Shown here: positions 11,558 to 24,844 of the stretch, one piece after another
Numbering within the stretch: the stretch's first letter is position 1
Layout: every line of letters begins with the position of its first letter
Source: Dichomitus squalens LYAD-421 SS1
Lineage: Eukaryota > Basidiomycota > Agaricomycetes > Polyporales > Polyporaceae
Direction: 5' to 3'
DNA: 64,000 nt
Assembly: GCF_000275845.1 (NCBI RefSeq)
Contig: NW_006766917.1
Location: 246,887 to 310,886 of the forward strand
Program-made: the position numbers and the translations under genes
The notes under the pieces: generated by a model
Database searches by the model: none
What the model saw: only the letters and a program-made list of their open reading frames with translations
What the model was told of the DNA's origin: nothing

Positions 11558-13303
11558 ATGGGTGCTCTCGTATCCACCGCAAAGCTCTTCTTCTACGCCA
11601 CACTTCAACTCCGCAAGACATTTGAAGTGCTCAAAAAGCGAATAGAGACATCCCCAGGTCTCCCCGTTCATAACCCCACCCTCCCCCTTTGGACCGTTCC
11701 TGCTGCTCAGATCCCACAGGAGGATCATGGAGAGCTTCCCGAGTATGCCGACATAGTCATCGTCGGATCTGGCATCACTGGAACGTCGTTCGCCTACAAT
11801 GCCTTGACATCTCCTGGGCTCAAGGTCGTCATGCTCGAAGCGCGCGCCGTCTGCTCGGGAGCTACTGGCAGGTATACGCTGCAGAAACTTGCAAGCAAGC
11901 CAAAGCATCGACGCTGATGCTGACGAGGACTATCGCAGGAATGGCGGGCATATCAACCCGCCGCTCTATCATGACTACATGGATTTGAAAAAGAAACACG
12001 GCGAGCACGTCGCCAAGGTCATGGTCGCCTTCCGGCGATCCCATATCACTGAGATGCAGCGAATTGCATCTGAGGAGGACATCCAAAAGCAGTCTCAAGT
12101 CCGCGAGACGGAGCATCTTGACGTCTATACCTGTCCGACGGTTTTCGCCGAGGCAGTGGAGAACCTGGCGAAATGGAAGGCGGAGATGCCTCTCGAGTCG
12201 AGCTCCTTCGTCGTCCACGAAAGGGAGGAGGCGATCAAGGCGAGACCCCTCATGCACCTCCGCGCTGCTCGTCGCTAACGTCTCTTGTCAGAAATATCAC
12301 CTTTCTGATGACGTTGTCGGCTGCATCTCTAACACGGGAGGTGCAATGCACCCCTACCGTTTTGTGACATCCCTCCTTTCTATTCTGTTGGACCGTCACC
12401 CCAACAAGTGAGCCGCACAAATCTCCTCTCACAATGCTCGCACCTTGACTTGTCTTACATCTCAGCTTCCGCATCTTCTCCCACACACCCTGCACAGCAG
12501 TCACCACAGATGCCTCTTCGTCTTCCTACGTAATCCACACGTCGCGCGGCACCCTGCGCGCAAAGCACGTAGTCCACGCGACAAACGGCTGGACCGCGCA
12601 TCTAGTGCGGCCCCTCCTCACGAAGATCGCTCCCGCACGCGGCAACATGTCCGCCCAGCGCCCGGGCACCGCGCTGCACCGCTCGACGCTCTCGGGCTTC
12701 CGCTCGTTCGTGTTCTACCGCGAAGGCGTCGGCTACGACTACCTCACGCAGCTCCCCTCGGGCGAGCACGAGCTCATGTTCGGCGGAGGGTGGGCCACGG
12801 CCTGTGACGCGAATGGCCTGCCTGAGATTGGCATCGCGGACGACAGCGTCGTCAATCATGTCAACCAGAGCTACCTCGCTGGGGCCCTCCCGCGATATTT
12901 CGGGACGCGCAATTGGGGGCGAGATGCGTCCCCCGCACCAGAGGAGGGTGAGATATGGGGTGAGGAGAGGACGAAGGCAGAGTGGAGCGGGATTTTGGGG
13001 ATCTCGGCGGACATGCTGCCGTGGGTTGGGAGGTTGCCGGAGAAGGTGTCCGGGCGCGCGCAGCCGAAGACATTACAGGAGAGGGATAAGAGTGTGCGGA
13101 CGGCCGCGCCGGGAGAGTGGGTCGCTGCGGGGTACACAGGAGAAGGGATGGTGCATGCATGGATGAGCGGCAAGGCGCTCGCATACATGGTCCTGGACCG
13201 GGATGAGGAAACCAGGGAGTGGTTCCCCGATGTGCTTAGGGTCACTGAGAAGAGGTGGAAGGAGGCCAAAATCGAGGACCTCTTTGCTCGGTTCATGTCG
13301 TAG
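11558..13303 (+). CDS. FAD-dependent oxidoreductase, DAO family
   Basis: Members of the D-amino-acid-oxidase (DAO) fold use FAD to oxidise C-N bonds of amines or amino acids. After a short N-terminal region the Rossmann dinucleotide motif IVIVGSGITGTSFAYNAL appears, then the family signature GATGRNGGH, split by intron 11872-11938. The middle has GGAMHPYRFVTSLL and VVHATNGWTAHL; the C-terminal substrate/FAD region has GYTGEGMVHAWMSGKALA. The intron at 12240-12291 begins with GC instead of GT; the next is 12408-12465. Stop at 13301-13303. The closest well-studied relatives are putative gamma-glutamylputrescine-oxidase-like fungal proteins, but the substrate cannot be told. No obvious secretion signal. 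Confidence 0.88.
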
Positions 13304-13608
13304 GACCCAGATCTGACATATGCGACTCGTATGTCTATGCATTGGATTGATACTTTGGTTTGTAATGGATACATGGGACTGCGACTGCGACAATCTTATG
13401 GACGACGGAGGATCAAGATCAACATTGCTGACCATGTTCTTTCCGCAGCGTCCTCCCACGTTCCCATAGCCATGGACGCCTTCGTCGAGGGCCGAGGACC
13501 CCGGCGATGTACCCTTACGAAAGGACTGGCCAGTTGTTCTTCGAGTGTTCAGATCAAAAGTTGGGGCGCTCACTTCATCGCTACGAGGAGCACCTGCGGC
13601 AGTCTAGC
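13304..13608. other. intergenic, convergent 3' ends of the FAD oxidoreductase and MSH4
   Basis: 305 bp. No gene or repeat recognised. Confidence 0.4.
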
Positions 13609-16600
13609 TCACATCGTTTCTTGGAGGACCGTTGCTATCTCCTTCTGCATTCGGGCGAGATAGGTTGCAAGCTCCTCGTCTGGCAAGCTGGAATGATCAA
13701 GGGCTTGTCCCAGTTGAGTACGTAACTGAGCGCGAAGCATCGGTAGCGGTGTATTCAGCTGGTATAATGTGATACGTATTGGAGATTGTTACCCGAAGGA
13801 GCGCCTTACGACGCAAGGCAAGCTTGCTCGTCTTGCTCTGCCGCTGGTCGCGCTCCTCTCGGTCGGCAAGATATTCAGCGACACGTCGTGCTTCGGAGAT
13901 GACCGACTCTGGCAGGTCAGCCAGGCGGGCAAGGTCCAAGCCTATAAGACCACTGAGCAGTGACACTACATCTAGTCAATTACCATACATACCGTAGTGG
14001 TCCTGGAGATCGGAAGCGCCATCAACAATCCTAGGGATTGCGTAAGGTCTGTGTCTGGTACAGTAAGATGGGTTAGACCTCACTTGTAGTGGAAGGTGAT
14101 GCCGAATTTTGAAGCTGTCGGCCGCGATTTCTGAGATTAGAGGTGAAGTGAGCTACATGGCTTCACCTGTCAAAGGATGTGGGCAGGGGCACCTGAACTG
14201 ACAAATGCAGACTACAAGCGAAGCAATGATATAAGGCCTGTTAAGTGCATGGCTGAATGAAGCTTACTTGATCACAGACGGCTGTCGTGAGAGCGTGGTT
14301 GTGAGCTCGTGGAAGTGCCTGGCGGCGAGATGTTAAGTTGCGCTGGTCTGGCAATCGCCTCATGACCTCTCACGTTGCAAAGAAGACGAAAGACTATCGC
14401 AGTGACTCATGAGAAAGAAACAGGGGTGCGATAACAGAGCATACAGACCTTCAGTCGTATGAGTTCCTCCGCGATTGCATGCGAGATAGCTACACCTTCT
14501 CTCACAGAAGTGCCGCGCCCCACTTCGTCGATGAGAACAAGAGAATTCTCCGTCGCGAGACCTGAGCTCCTTCAGCATAATGAACCCATGTCTTCATGTG
14601 ATTATGCTTACCAAGGATCATTGCAGTTGAGGCCATCTCGCTTGCGAAGGTGCTAAGATTCCTCTCGAGATCATCGTCGTTCGAGAGTCGTGTAAGCAGA
14701 TGATCGTGAATCCTAACGAGGTTGCATGAGGGACGAAGCGCGGCTACCAAGGACGGTACATGGCAACATACCTAAAGGATCCATATTCGGCTGGGATGAA
14801 ACAACCGCACATCGCCATCACTGTCAAAAGGGCGATCTGCCGTAGGTAAGTGCTTTTGCCCGACATACTGGGACACGCCTATGTCAACCTGGCGATAGAC
14901 CCTTGGGAGGACAGAAGGCGCACTTAGGGCCTTGAACGATCTGAAATGAAGAGGCTTCACAGCAATATACATCGTTGGGAATAGTCGCGCCAGCAGACTG
15001 TACGCATTCCAGGACAGGATGACGACCCCCTTTGATGGCAAGGGTCCCTGTAAATTCCGGGCGTACTACGATGCTGCCTAAGTGGACTGATTGACATAAG
15101 GTCCCGATACACACCATAATTGCGTACTATATAAGAAGGTCAGATAATTTCGGGCATGGGAAATGGCGAAAGGCTTACAGATCGAAGCGTGGGCGAACGA
15201 CCAGAGAAGGTCTAGCAGTGCGACCGCCTCCGATGCTTTGTATAAGGCGCCAATATTGACGACGACATCGTCCGTTAGATCTTGAATAATCCTGAAGAGG
15301 ACTTGAGATTGACAAGGTGAAAGGAGATTTGGAATACGCGCTTGTCGCTGAGAATCAACGTCTCGTCTAAAGCATCCTTCATACGCGCGTTCCTCTTTTT
15401 CTGTCGACCCTAATGACCGCTGTGTGAACCAGACAGAGCGGAGTACTTACGAGTTCTATACTCGAGAATACCCATCGCCCTTTCTGAGGCGTTGCATCTA
15501 CAAAGCCTCGGGGAAGCTCCCCTCCAGCATCGTCGAGGTCTGTCTTCTTGAGGGAGAAGACAAATCCGGCATCCGAATCACGGTAGCTGAGAGTCAAGGG
15601 TATGTTATGTTCTTCCACAAGGCGATTGCGCAAGGCGTAGATGTCTCCGACATTCTCCTTATATGTCTCGCGCGCAACGTCGAGCAGGCGATTGAAGTTG
15701 GCCTAAGAAAAGCTACAGCTACAGGACTGTGTCATTCAACATGTCAAGAAGCATACCTTAACCGCATATACTCTGGCGTTCACTGCGTTCAATCCTCCCT
15801 TGTAAAGTAACATCAGCTTAGAAGACACATCTGCATGGCAGAACCGACCCTTGCGGGAGTTGCTTCTTCGTTCAAACTTTCGGATATTGCTTTCTCCATC
15901 TTCTCTAGACGTTCGTCGGAAATCATCTAAGATGCATTCATTCAAGTTCTGGCTGGGGTACTTGAGAGTATAGCTAAGTACTGACCTCTGCGATGATCTG
16001 CAAGAGTTGCGACCGACTACCTTCAAGCGCTTTCGCGAGCCGAGGAAGACTTTGCACAATATTCCGTAGATTCAGCATTTGCGCAATCCTAGCTGAGGCC
16101 AGTTTTGCATTGGTGGCTTCGCGGGCCTCCGATGAGGCGAGCTACATAAACTCGCCCTAAGCGATCACTGAATTCCGGGAGAAGCGCGACAGAACAACAT
16201 ACTGAACTGATGAGTTGGTCGAAATCGACTTTGTTGAGCGATTTGAGGGCATTCTTCACTTCTATGAAGCGATCTTCTGTTTGAATGAGTTCTTGAGTCA
16301 AGAAAGGGTCTTTCAGCCTCCTTCGTGCAGACGAAGGGTGGAACGAAAGTACCCTCGACTACATCAAGCCGAGCCTCGAGCGCAGATTTAACTTGGAACA
16401 GATGTGAGCTTTCTTAGTCCGACCTCAGTCGAGTAGGATCGACTGACCTGTGATAGGAGCCATGATGTTGACTTTCAGGAGTCTTGCCCCCATAGCGGTA
16501 AAGGCGTGGTTCAGTAGTCTAGTGTATAGGTCAAGTCAGCTCTCTATTCCATGCGTATACGGGGAGGAGAATAAATACCCGAAGAGTGAGTGTGCACTTT

Positions 16601-17456
16601 TCCTGACAGACATGTTCCCTACGAGCTCCAGGTTAAGAGCGGTGTCGGGGTCGATCATCATGGTCCCTTCGACTTGTGTGTAGCGAATAAGGAGAGAAGA
16701 CGCAGAAAATCGGATGTTGAGCCTGAGCTCGGCGTGCTTGAAGAGCGCGCTAGCAGCAGAGAGCGCATAATACCTGCAAGGGCCTTGAGCACACATGAAT
16801 CGCTACGATATGGGCGCATATATGCACTTGTTTGAAACTGCCAAAAGGGTGGAAGCATGCTCGTCGTTGTCGACCATGAGCTGGTTGACGAAATCCAAGC
16901 CTTTCACGGCGGTTAACCGTGTTCCAGCCATGATAGTCGTCGATGCTTACCCGCAGTGTCACTCCAATACTTGCGCATGACGGGCTCGACGGGGATTCCG
17001 TCGAATTCGTCCATGATGCACTGGACGAGGAGCGATGTCGTCTGTGGAGTCTTGGCCCCCGAAGTCAGCGAGACATCGGACAGGGACATGAATGTGTCCG
17101 GGACGAGGACGATAGAGGGATAGTGAAGGTGCATCTGGTGCAATGTCTTGACATAAGTCGGGCAGTCCGCAAGCTTGAGAAGTATCAGTGCTCCGCTGCA
17201 GGACGAGTATATGCGCGCTCACCTGTACCAAGGAAACTCTCCCAGTGTCCTTGTCCAGGGCAGCAATGCCCACTTCCCTTCCGACGCCCCGACCTTCGAT
17301 CACCGCGACAATGTAACTGGAGTCATGCCTGGACGAAGCAGCAGTTTGAGGGCGCCCGGTGTTGGGTCGCGAATGGGCAGTTCGCGGGCGGGAGAGTGCA
17401 GTTGCAGGGCGCGAAGACAACGGGCGGCCTGTACCTATCCTAGTGAGAAGAGACAT
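13609..17456 (-). CDS. MSH4: MutS homolog MSH4, meiotic crossover factor
   Basis: MSH4 with MSH5 forms a meiosis-specific sliding clamp on recombination intermediates; it does not repair mismatches. The start at 17456 opens [20 protein letters not shown], then the MSH4-type N-terminal block [20 protein letters not shown]. There is no MutS domain I mismatch-reading motif, as expected for MSH4. The ATPase is intact: Walker A GPNMSGKST is assembled across intron 14868-14923, and Walker [13 protein letters not shown] lies near 14500-14540. The C terminus carries [18 protein letters not shown] and ends at TGA 13609-13611. About fifteen short introns break the gene. A frame starting with GTG at 17495 upstream of the ATG is not a credible start. 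Promoter: the 192 bp after SWC2. Confidence 0.92.
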
Positions 17457-17648
17457 GGTCGGGTCGGGAAGGAAGGGTTTGAGCGGTGGAAACACGCTCC
17501 TCCGCGCTCTTGTACCCTACCTTGCCGTCACGTGAGCGCGACATGGTCCGAATGAGGAGATGCGATGTGGAAAGCCAAGAACGCGCTTCTATCGACGCAA
17601 TGATACACGATACACGGTGTGCTGATATCCACATGAAGACCGTGTCCG

Positions 17649-19499
17649 CTACGTACCACTCGAGAAGACGCTCCCTTCCCTCGAAACATAACATCCCAGG
17701 CTCGGGCTCCAGACATATTCGTGCCTCAGCACCTTGCTTATCACTTGGTACGCGTTCAAGTCCGCATACGGCACGTTTGTTCGCGGGTCTAGATACTTGG
17801 CCACTTTGCCTGTAATTGGGCAAATCTGTGTTGGTCGCGCTACGGAGGCAACCTAGTAAGCAAACTCGCGTCATCTTTCCTGCGCTTTAGACTAGACGTA
17901 CCGAAAGGCCGACCCTTGGTTGTGTAGACACGACAGTTCTCCCAATCAGCGTGGTCTCCAAACATCGCAGTCATCGTGGAATGCCAAGACGGGCGAGACT
18001 TCTCCGACTGCGTGATTTCGTGGATCACATATTGCTTCCCGACGATTTCTTTGCGTTCGATTGGTTGGCTGGGCGGCGGCATCGCTGAAGATGGTTGCGT
18101 GGCTACTGTCGGCACACGGGCAAAAGTCATTGCGGAGGCAGGCGTCTGTGGAGGGGATTGCTGTGGCACAAAGGGTTGCACAGGTGCATGTGTGTACGTA
18201 GACGCGGTGTTTGTAAATGATGTGTACGGAGATGCCGTTGGATTTGCAGGAGCTGATGTGCCGGTCGCTGACGGCGACATAGGCACCGCGGGTGATGATG
18301 GTAGAGGCGGGACTGGTTGGTGCTGAGAAGGTGGACCGGGCGTCGATGAAGGCCATTGTTGAAATGGTGATGGCTGTGGAGCCATAGAAGTATACTGGGA
18401 AGGATGGAGAGCTAGGGTATTCGAATGTCGAGCAGGCGTGACCGGCGAAGCCAATGCAGGCAACGACGTTGAATGTCGACGATAAGGGATATACGGGCTC
18501 GGTGTCGCCGGCGGAGGGATTGGGAGAGGAGGTTGTACAAGCACTGTTTCTTCTTCCTTTTTGCTGATCCACCTGATGAGGGGTCCCTGCACACTCGCTC
18601 GAACAGCCCGCGCCTTCCTCCGCTTCTCCTCCTCCAACGTAAGGTAGTTGGTATGCTCCTCGATATTGCCCGCCTCCATGCTCAAAGCGCGCATCATGAG
18701 CTCCTCTTGCGTAGGCGCTTTGATCTTAGTCTTCGCGCGTTTCGGTATGGAGGCCTGCTATGTAATGCGCGATCAGGGATGAGTCCAAAATAGGCATGAA
18801 AGCGAAACAGTGTCGCTCACCTTTCGCAGTTCATCTCGTGCCCGACTGAAGGTCGCGGAGGTATTCGCGACAGTATGTGTGCGTGTGCTATGCCGCTTGC
18901 CTCCTGTCACAGGCGTAGCCGGCGCGTCCGGTTCCTCCGTCTCCGCACCTCCCTCGAGGACCTCTCCAGTCTCCGCGTTGACTGCCACCCCAAGGGAGAC
19001 GCGTCGCTTCAACTTCTTCTCTCCCTTGGGCCTTTCAGGAGTCGGCGCGATAGATGTAGGATTGAACGTTGCAGCTTGTCGAGCATGTGCAAGTGCAGTG
19101 ATGCGTTCAAGTTGTGTCCGAGCCGTCTATGGAGTGAGATTGGTTGATAATTTGACGTGGGGAAGAACATCAAGACGAGACATGAAGCTACCTTGCGTAT
19201 ACGCGACTCGTCTTGGCGGATCAGCTTCTCCGCAGCTGCGTCGACGTCTTCTTGAACCTCTTCCTCGTCCGTAGACTCGAAATCGGACCCGAAGACGTCT
19301 TCTTCCTCTACTCCATCATCGCATCATAAATGGATCGCTCAGGTCATACGTTCGCAGATGACGAACCCTTGTCCAGAGCAAAATCTGCATCTTCATCGTC
19401 CATGCCAATGTCCTCCGCCTTGAACTCGGCGAGGGCCGCCTCCATGCGATTGCCCGCCGTGCTACGCTTGGGACGGCGCGCGACAAGAGAGTCGTCCAT
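17649..19499 (-). CDS. SWC2: SWR1-complex subunit SWC2 (YL1/VPS72)
   Basis: SWC2 (animal YL1/VPS72) binds H2A.Z-H2B and directs the SWR1 remodeller to nucleosome-free promoters. The start at 19499 gives the YL1 opening DDSLVARRPKRSTAGNRMEA, followed by acidic stretches (EEEDVFGSDFESTDEEE) that contact the histone dimer, a basic region, a long Pro/Ser/Thr-rich linker of roughly 170 residues (about 18,020-18,550) and the conserved YL1_C domain CPITGKVAKYLDPRTNVPYA near 17,750-17,820. It ends soon after at TAG 17649-17651. The YL1_C block is only in frame after removing an intron near 17,830-17,905. Divergent from the mitochondrial ribosomal gene with 260 bp between starts. Confidence 0.93.
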
Positions 19500-19759
19500 C
19501 TCACAGATATAAGATCAATTTCAAGCAAGTTGACGCGCAGACTTAAGGAAAACCAGCACACAAAACACGGGATGAGAGAGACAAACGGTGTTGGCGTAGC
19601 GGGACGAAGCCATCGGCTTCTGGATTCAACACGCGCAAACAACGCCAGTTTCTGAGGCGCCCATGACACCCGCGAAGTTGCAGCTCGACGCTCACCTCCT
19701 TCTCTGTCTTGTCCTGGGAACCTCCCAACCCTCAGACTCCTCCCGAATTACGCGTCGCT

Positions 19760-20328
19760 ATGCCTCGCAAACCAAAGACCATACCTGGCCCATCGCGACT
19801 GTCTGGCATTCTCGCGCAATTGACGAAGGAGCCTCGTCCGTTCCTCCCCAATCTGAAGAGCCTCCAGCTCACGTATGCATACCGGAATGATCATTTTGGT
19901 GCTCGGTATTATACCTCACACTGCTTTGTGGTTCTGTATCCACTGAGTTCCTGCCGCCTCAGACATTTCGTGAAGGAGGAACTTCCGCGGATACGGTACG
20001 CGAATCCGACAATAGACATCCGGGTCAACAAGGTGCCCAAGACGAAGGATGAGACCTTGGTACCTGAGATGGTCGTAGAACTTAGTGCGTAGTTCCTCGC
20101 GTTTTGTCGGTGCTTGTGCTTTAACCATACGACAACACAGAGAACGGCACGACTCGGACGCTCAACATGGACGGCAAGTGGTCATCGGCCATTTACCACG
20201 AGCTCATGGACCTCACCGCCGGTTCCTGGTGGCAACGATGGAAGAACGAGCAAGCCGCCGCAGGCATATCTACGACACCCTACCCTCCACCACAAAAGAA
20301 GTCGGGTGCGGCCGCTGTCTTGCCATGA
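19760..20328 (+). CDS. Mitochondrial ribosomal protein with L51/S25/CI-B8 domain (mL61/MRP49-like)
   Basis: Three exons joined over introns beginning GTATTATACC (about 19909) and GTGCGTAG (about 20082) give a roughly 145-residue basic protein. It opens MPRKPKTIPGPSRLSGILAQ and contains LTYAYRNDHFGARHFVKEEL and PRIRYANPTIDIRVNKVPK, the thioredoxin-like fold shared by mitoribosomal proteins of the L51/S25/CI-B8 group. The spacing and the YRN-GAR-F motif look most like fungal MRP49 (mL61), but a small-subunit homolog or NDUFA2 relative cannot be excluded. The C-terminal tail SWWQRWKNEQAAAG is typical of fungal members. Expected location is the mitochondrial matrix. Confidence 0.75.
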
Positions 20329-20538
20329 CATCTCCCTTCCCTCCGTGCCCTATGTCACTCCACTCCTCGCTCTGCATACATCTACAGACAATGTAATCTA
20401 TCCACTCCTATTCACATAGTCACACTCGAGGATGGTTTAGCCGCCCATGAGCTCATTAATTCATGACGCCGTGAATGCCATTAGTAGGAGTACATGGTAC
20501 GCAAGAATACACTAAGTCTAGTCGTAAGACTGTCCTCG

Positions 20539-21779
20539 TCAAGCCGCAAACCAAGTCGCGATCCAAACGAGAAGTCCTATCCCCACAAGCAGCGCGGAGA
20601 TATCATCGAAGAGGATGCCACCTATTTGCAGGTACTTCAGGCCATTCGTAATGATAGCGGGTAATGGGGAAGGAAGATGCGGTAGTGCAAACGCAAGAAG
20701 CATCGGGGGCTGAATAGGGTCCTGCAAAAACACGCAGAGAATGGTGTCAGGGAAATCCTGTGGGACGCGACGCGCGACACTTACAAGTCTCGTGAATATG
20801 CGCCATGAGTGGAGGACGAGCGCGAGGGTGGTGAACGCCCAGAAGAATGGCTGCGCAGGGAAGACACAGTTACGTGTTAATCCCAGATACAGAGAGCACG
20901 AGACAGAAGAAAATGACTCACAACAGCCTGCACGCCCCATCCATCTTCTGGGATCTTCCAACTCAGCTCCGCCCACCGCCTCCACAGAGACTCTCGGGAA
21001 CCGTACGTTTTCGCGTCATACGCCTCCGGCTCCTTCCAGAGCGCGAAGTACGCGAGCAAAGCCCACGCGGATATGATGTGTATTACCGGCATTAGTTTCT
21101 GTAGAAGCGTCTTCGGTTTTAAAGAGACGGTCTCGGCGGGTGCCATGCCCGCGCCGGGGAACTGGAAGCCAGGGGGTGTGCCAGCACCTCCCTGCTGTAA
21201 TGCATTCATGAGGGCGGCCATGGGGTCGTCTGTGAGAGGGGGGGCGGGAGAGCCCGCGATGGACGGTGCGACGGCGGTCGTTGATGACGCAGTTGACGGG
21301 GCGCGCGGGCGTGGCTGCTCCGGGAGGGCACCCACCCCCGCCCCTGCTCCTGGGAAGCGGCCAGAGGCGGCGGCACCGATGAGAGCGTTCATGAACTGTT
21401 GTTGCTGCTCTTCTGACCAGACGGATGGATCGGGCGCAGAAGCACCGAGGCCGGCTGCTTGAAACGGGGATGCATGCGACGCAGGGGCACCGCTGACGTT
21501 GCGGGAGCCTGGAGTAGAGGCAGGGGGAGTGGGCATATCTGACGTTTCGCCGACAAAGTCAGTCAAGCCTGTACGACTGGGCAGTGAAGGTGCTATCTCG
21601 CGGAACGCATGGTGAGCAGGAGAGGAGAGGGACAGGACACATCCGAGTCACGTACCATCCTTCATGTACGCTGTGGCCTCCTCGCCGCGGGCGGAGGTGG
21701 TGATGCGGGCGAGGCGGTCGCCGCCGCGGGCGAGGATTGCTTTCCTGCGTGCTTCTGCGCGTGCTTTTGCGTCGGCCAT
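20539..21779 (-). CDS. GET2: GET complex subunit GET2
   Basis: GET2, with GET1, is the ER-membrane receptor that takes tail-anchored proteins from Get3. The first exon encodes the cytosolic Get3-binding helix: ARAEARRKAILARGGDRLAR, matching the basic RERR/RGG-type motif of yeast Get2. A long low-complexity Ala/Gly/Pro linker follows (PDPSVWSEEQQQQFMNALIG is the most conserved-looking part), then three hydrophobic segments near the C terminus (IHIISAWALLAYFALW; PFFWAFTTLALVLHSW; ISALLVGIGLLVWIATWF) ending FAA at 20539. Introns lie near 21563-21650, 20860-20920 and 20715-20785. Start at 21779 is the only ATG before the helix. Confidence 0.85.
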
Positions 21780-22020
21780 GGCGGGCGGGGTCGAGCGAGG
21801 ATCGAGGTCGAGGTGGAGGGGACAGGTACAGTGGGATACGTGCCACCGTCGCGGTAGCCTCGGGTAGATCACGCACCATGCACAGGCGTCTATCACCCCT
21901 CAGCCACCTCCACTCACCTCGTTCCCGTCTGGACTCTACTCAAACCACCCTATCGCACGAACCGCTCCACTCTGCTAGCATATCATCCACCATCAACGCG
22001 CTCATATATTTCGTGACATC

Positions 22021-22976
22021 ATGCCAGAAATTGCCTCTTCTCCGCCTTCAACGATAGAGCGCTACTATACTCTCAAAGGTTCAAGCCCTATATGTGGGAG
22101 AGGGTCATCTAGCGTGACTCTGATTGATACTTCAAGGTCGACCGCACGCTCATTTACAAGGAATCACACTACCTCCCGAGGTCGAGTGCTATCTGGGTGC
22201 TTTGACAGAGATTGCCGAAGCCCTTGGGATTGACGATCTCTCATTCTCTTCGTGAGCGTGGTTGGAACATGATTCACAACGCTTGAAAACTAACCACAAT
22301 GTACAGATACGCATCAGCGATAGATGACTTCGAACTCGAGGAGCTATCTGTGTCTCGTGCTTTACTCAGGACAAGACATGTCGAGGATGACCTGACAGAC
22401 AAGCTACTGTCTACGATACACGAAGACCAGCTCATACAAAAGTAGGTTGCTGAACCTATAACGCCCCGTCACGAATCTCAGTCTTTCAGGTGGATGCGAA
22501 CCTTGCAAGCCCCTGCCGATCCGCAGGAGACAGTACCCGCCATGGAACGCAGAAAGGCCGCCCTTACAGCCAAAGCAAAGGAGTACGCGAGAGAGTTGGA
22601 CGAGCTAAATGTTCGATCCGCGAGTAGAGGTTGCACAGGGTAACAGAATGCGCTAATGCGTGAATCGTGCAGACCGATATGCCAGAGAATTCCCCGCTCA
22701 CGATCACGGAACTCGCGGCATTTCGGAAAGAACTCAAGAAACAGGAACAGGTCCTCAAGGAAAAGCGAGCTCAAGTAGAAGCATTCCAGGGCTTGCCTCC
22801 TGTACGTCGTTTGTTCAACCAACGCGTTGTATGCCATTGTCTGTCAACTGCGCTAACTGTGCCCGCAGAACATTGAACTTGCCAGACTTGCGCTCCAGGA
22901 GGCCAGAGACAAACAAATGGAGCTGATTCAGCTCAGAGAAAGACTTCTGGGGAAGATGGTCGACGGCGTTAGCTGA
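22021..22976 (+). CDS. Probable HAUS augmin-like complex subunit 1
   Basis: Augmin (HAUS) recruits gamma-tubulin to spindle microtubules for branching nucleation. ATG 22021 opens EIASSPPSTIERYYTLK; splicing out about 22078-22159 joins to GITLPPEVECYLGALTEIAE. Later exons give a helical, coiled-coil-rich protein with TITELAAFRKELKKQEQVLK and a closing FQGLPPNIELARLALQEA, which resembles the LxPNxSLAxxxIEEA ending of HAUS1. The acceptor before ENSPLTITEL is ambiguous: skipping to 22684 keeps frame. About 200 residues, shorter than animal HAUS1. Confidence rests on the C-terminal similarity and the coiled coil only. Divergent from GET2 (241 bp). Confidence 0.5.
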
Positions 22977-23247
22977 ACGCAGGCGCAGCGTACCACTTGT
23001 CCGCTGCGGTCTTGTCCCAGGTATTGATCGCTGTCACGCTCGACGTGTAGGTTACCTTTGTATACGGATCGCAGTTTCCTTTTTATGCCTGCGCAACTGC
23101 GTTTGTCGGTATGCACCCATCCGAGCGAAGTGTACAGATGCTGTAATGTCGGAAGAATCCTCGGGCGCCTCAGCGTGATATATCCCTTGTGTGGACTGTC
23201 AGTGCAGCGGCACCGCTTCAACGTGCTCCATCTTCTCTACAACCATC

Positions 23248-24704
<1,457 letters not shown>

Positions 24705-24844
24705 ACGTCATCGTATAGATGTGGAAGATGCGTTTGTTACATTGGGTACCACTACAGTGTTCTCGTGTACAATGCTGCCTGTTTTGCATGGCGTAGTCTC
24801 CTCAAGTTGATTGTACCCTTCGTCGTTCGATACCATATCCGTCC

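Noticed and set aside
17457..17495. Upstream extension of MSH4 (frame opening at 17495)
   Set aside because: The first codon is GTG; the ATG at 17456 precedes the conserved region and is preferred.
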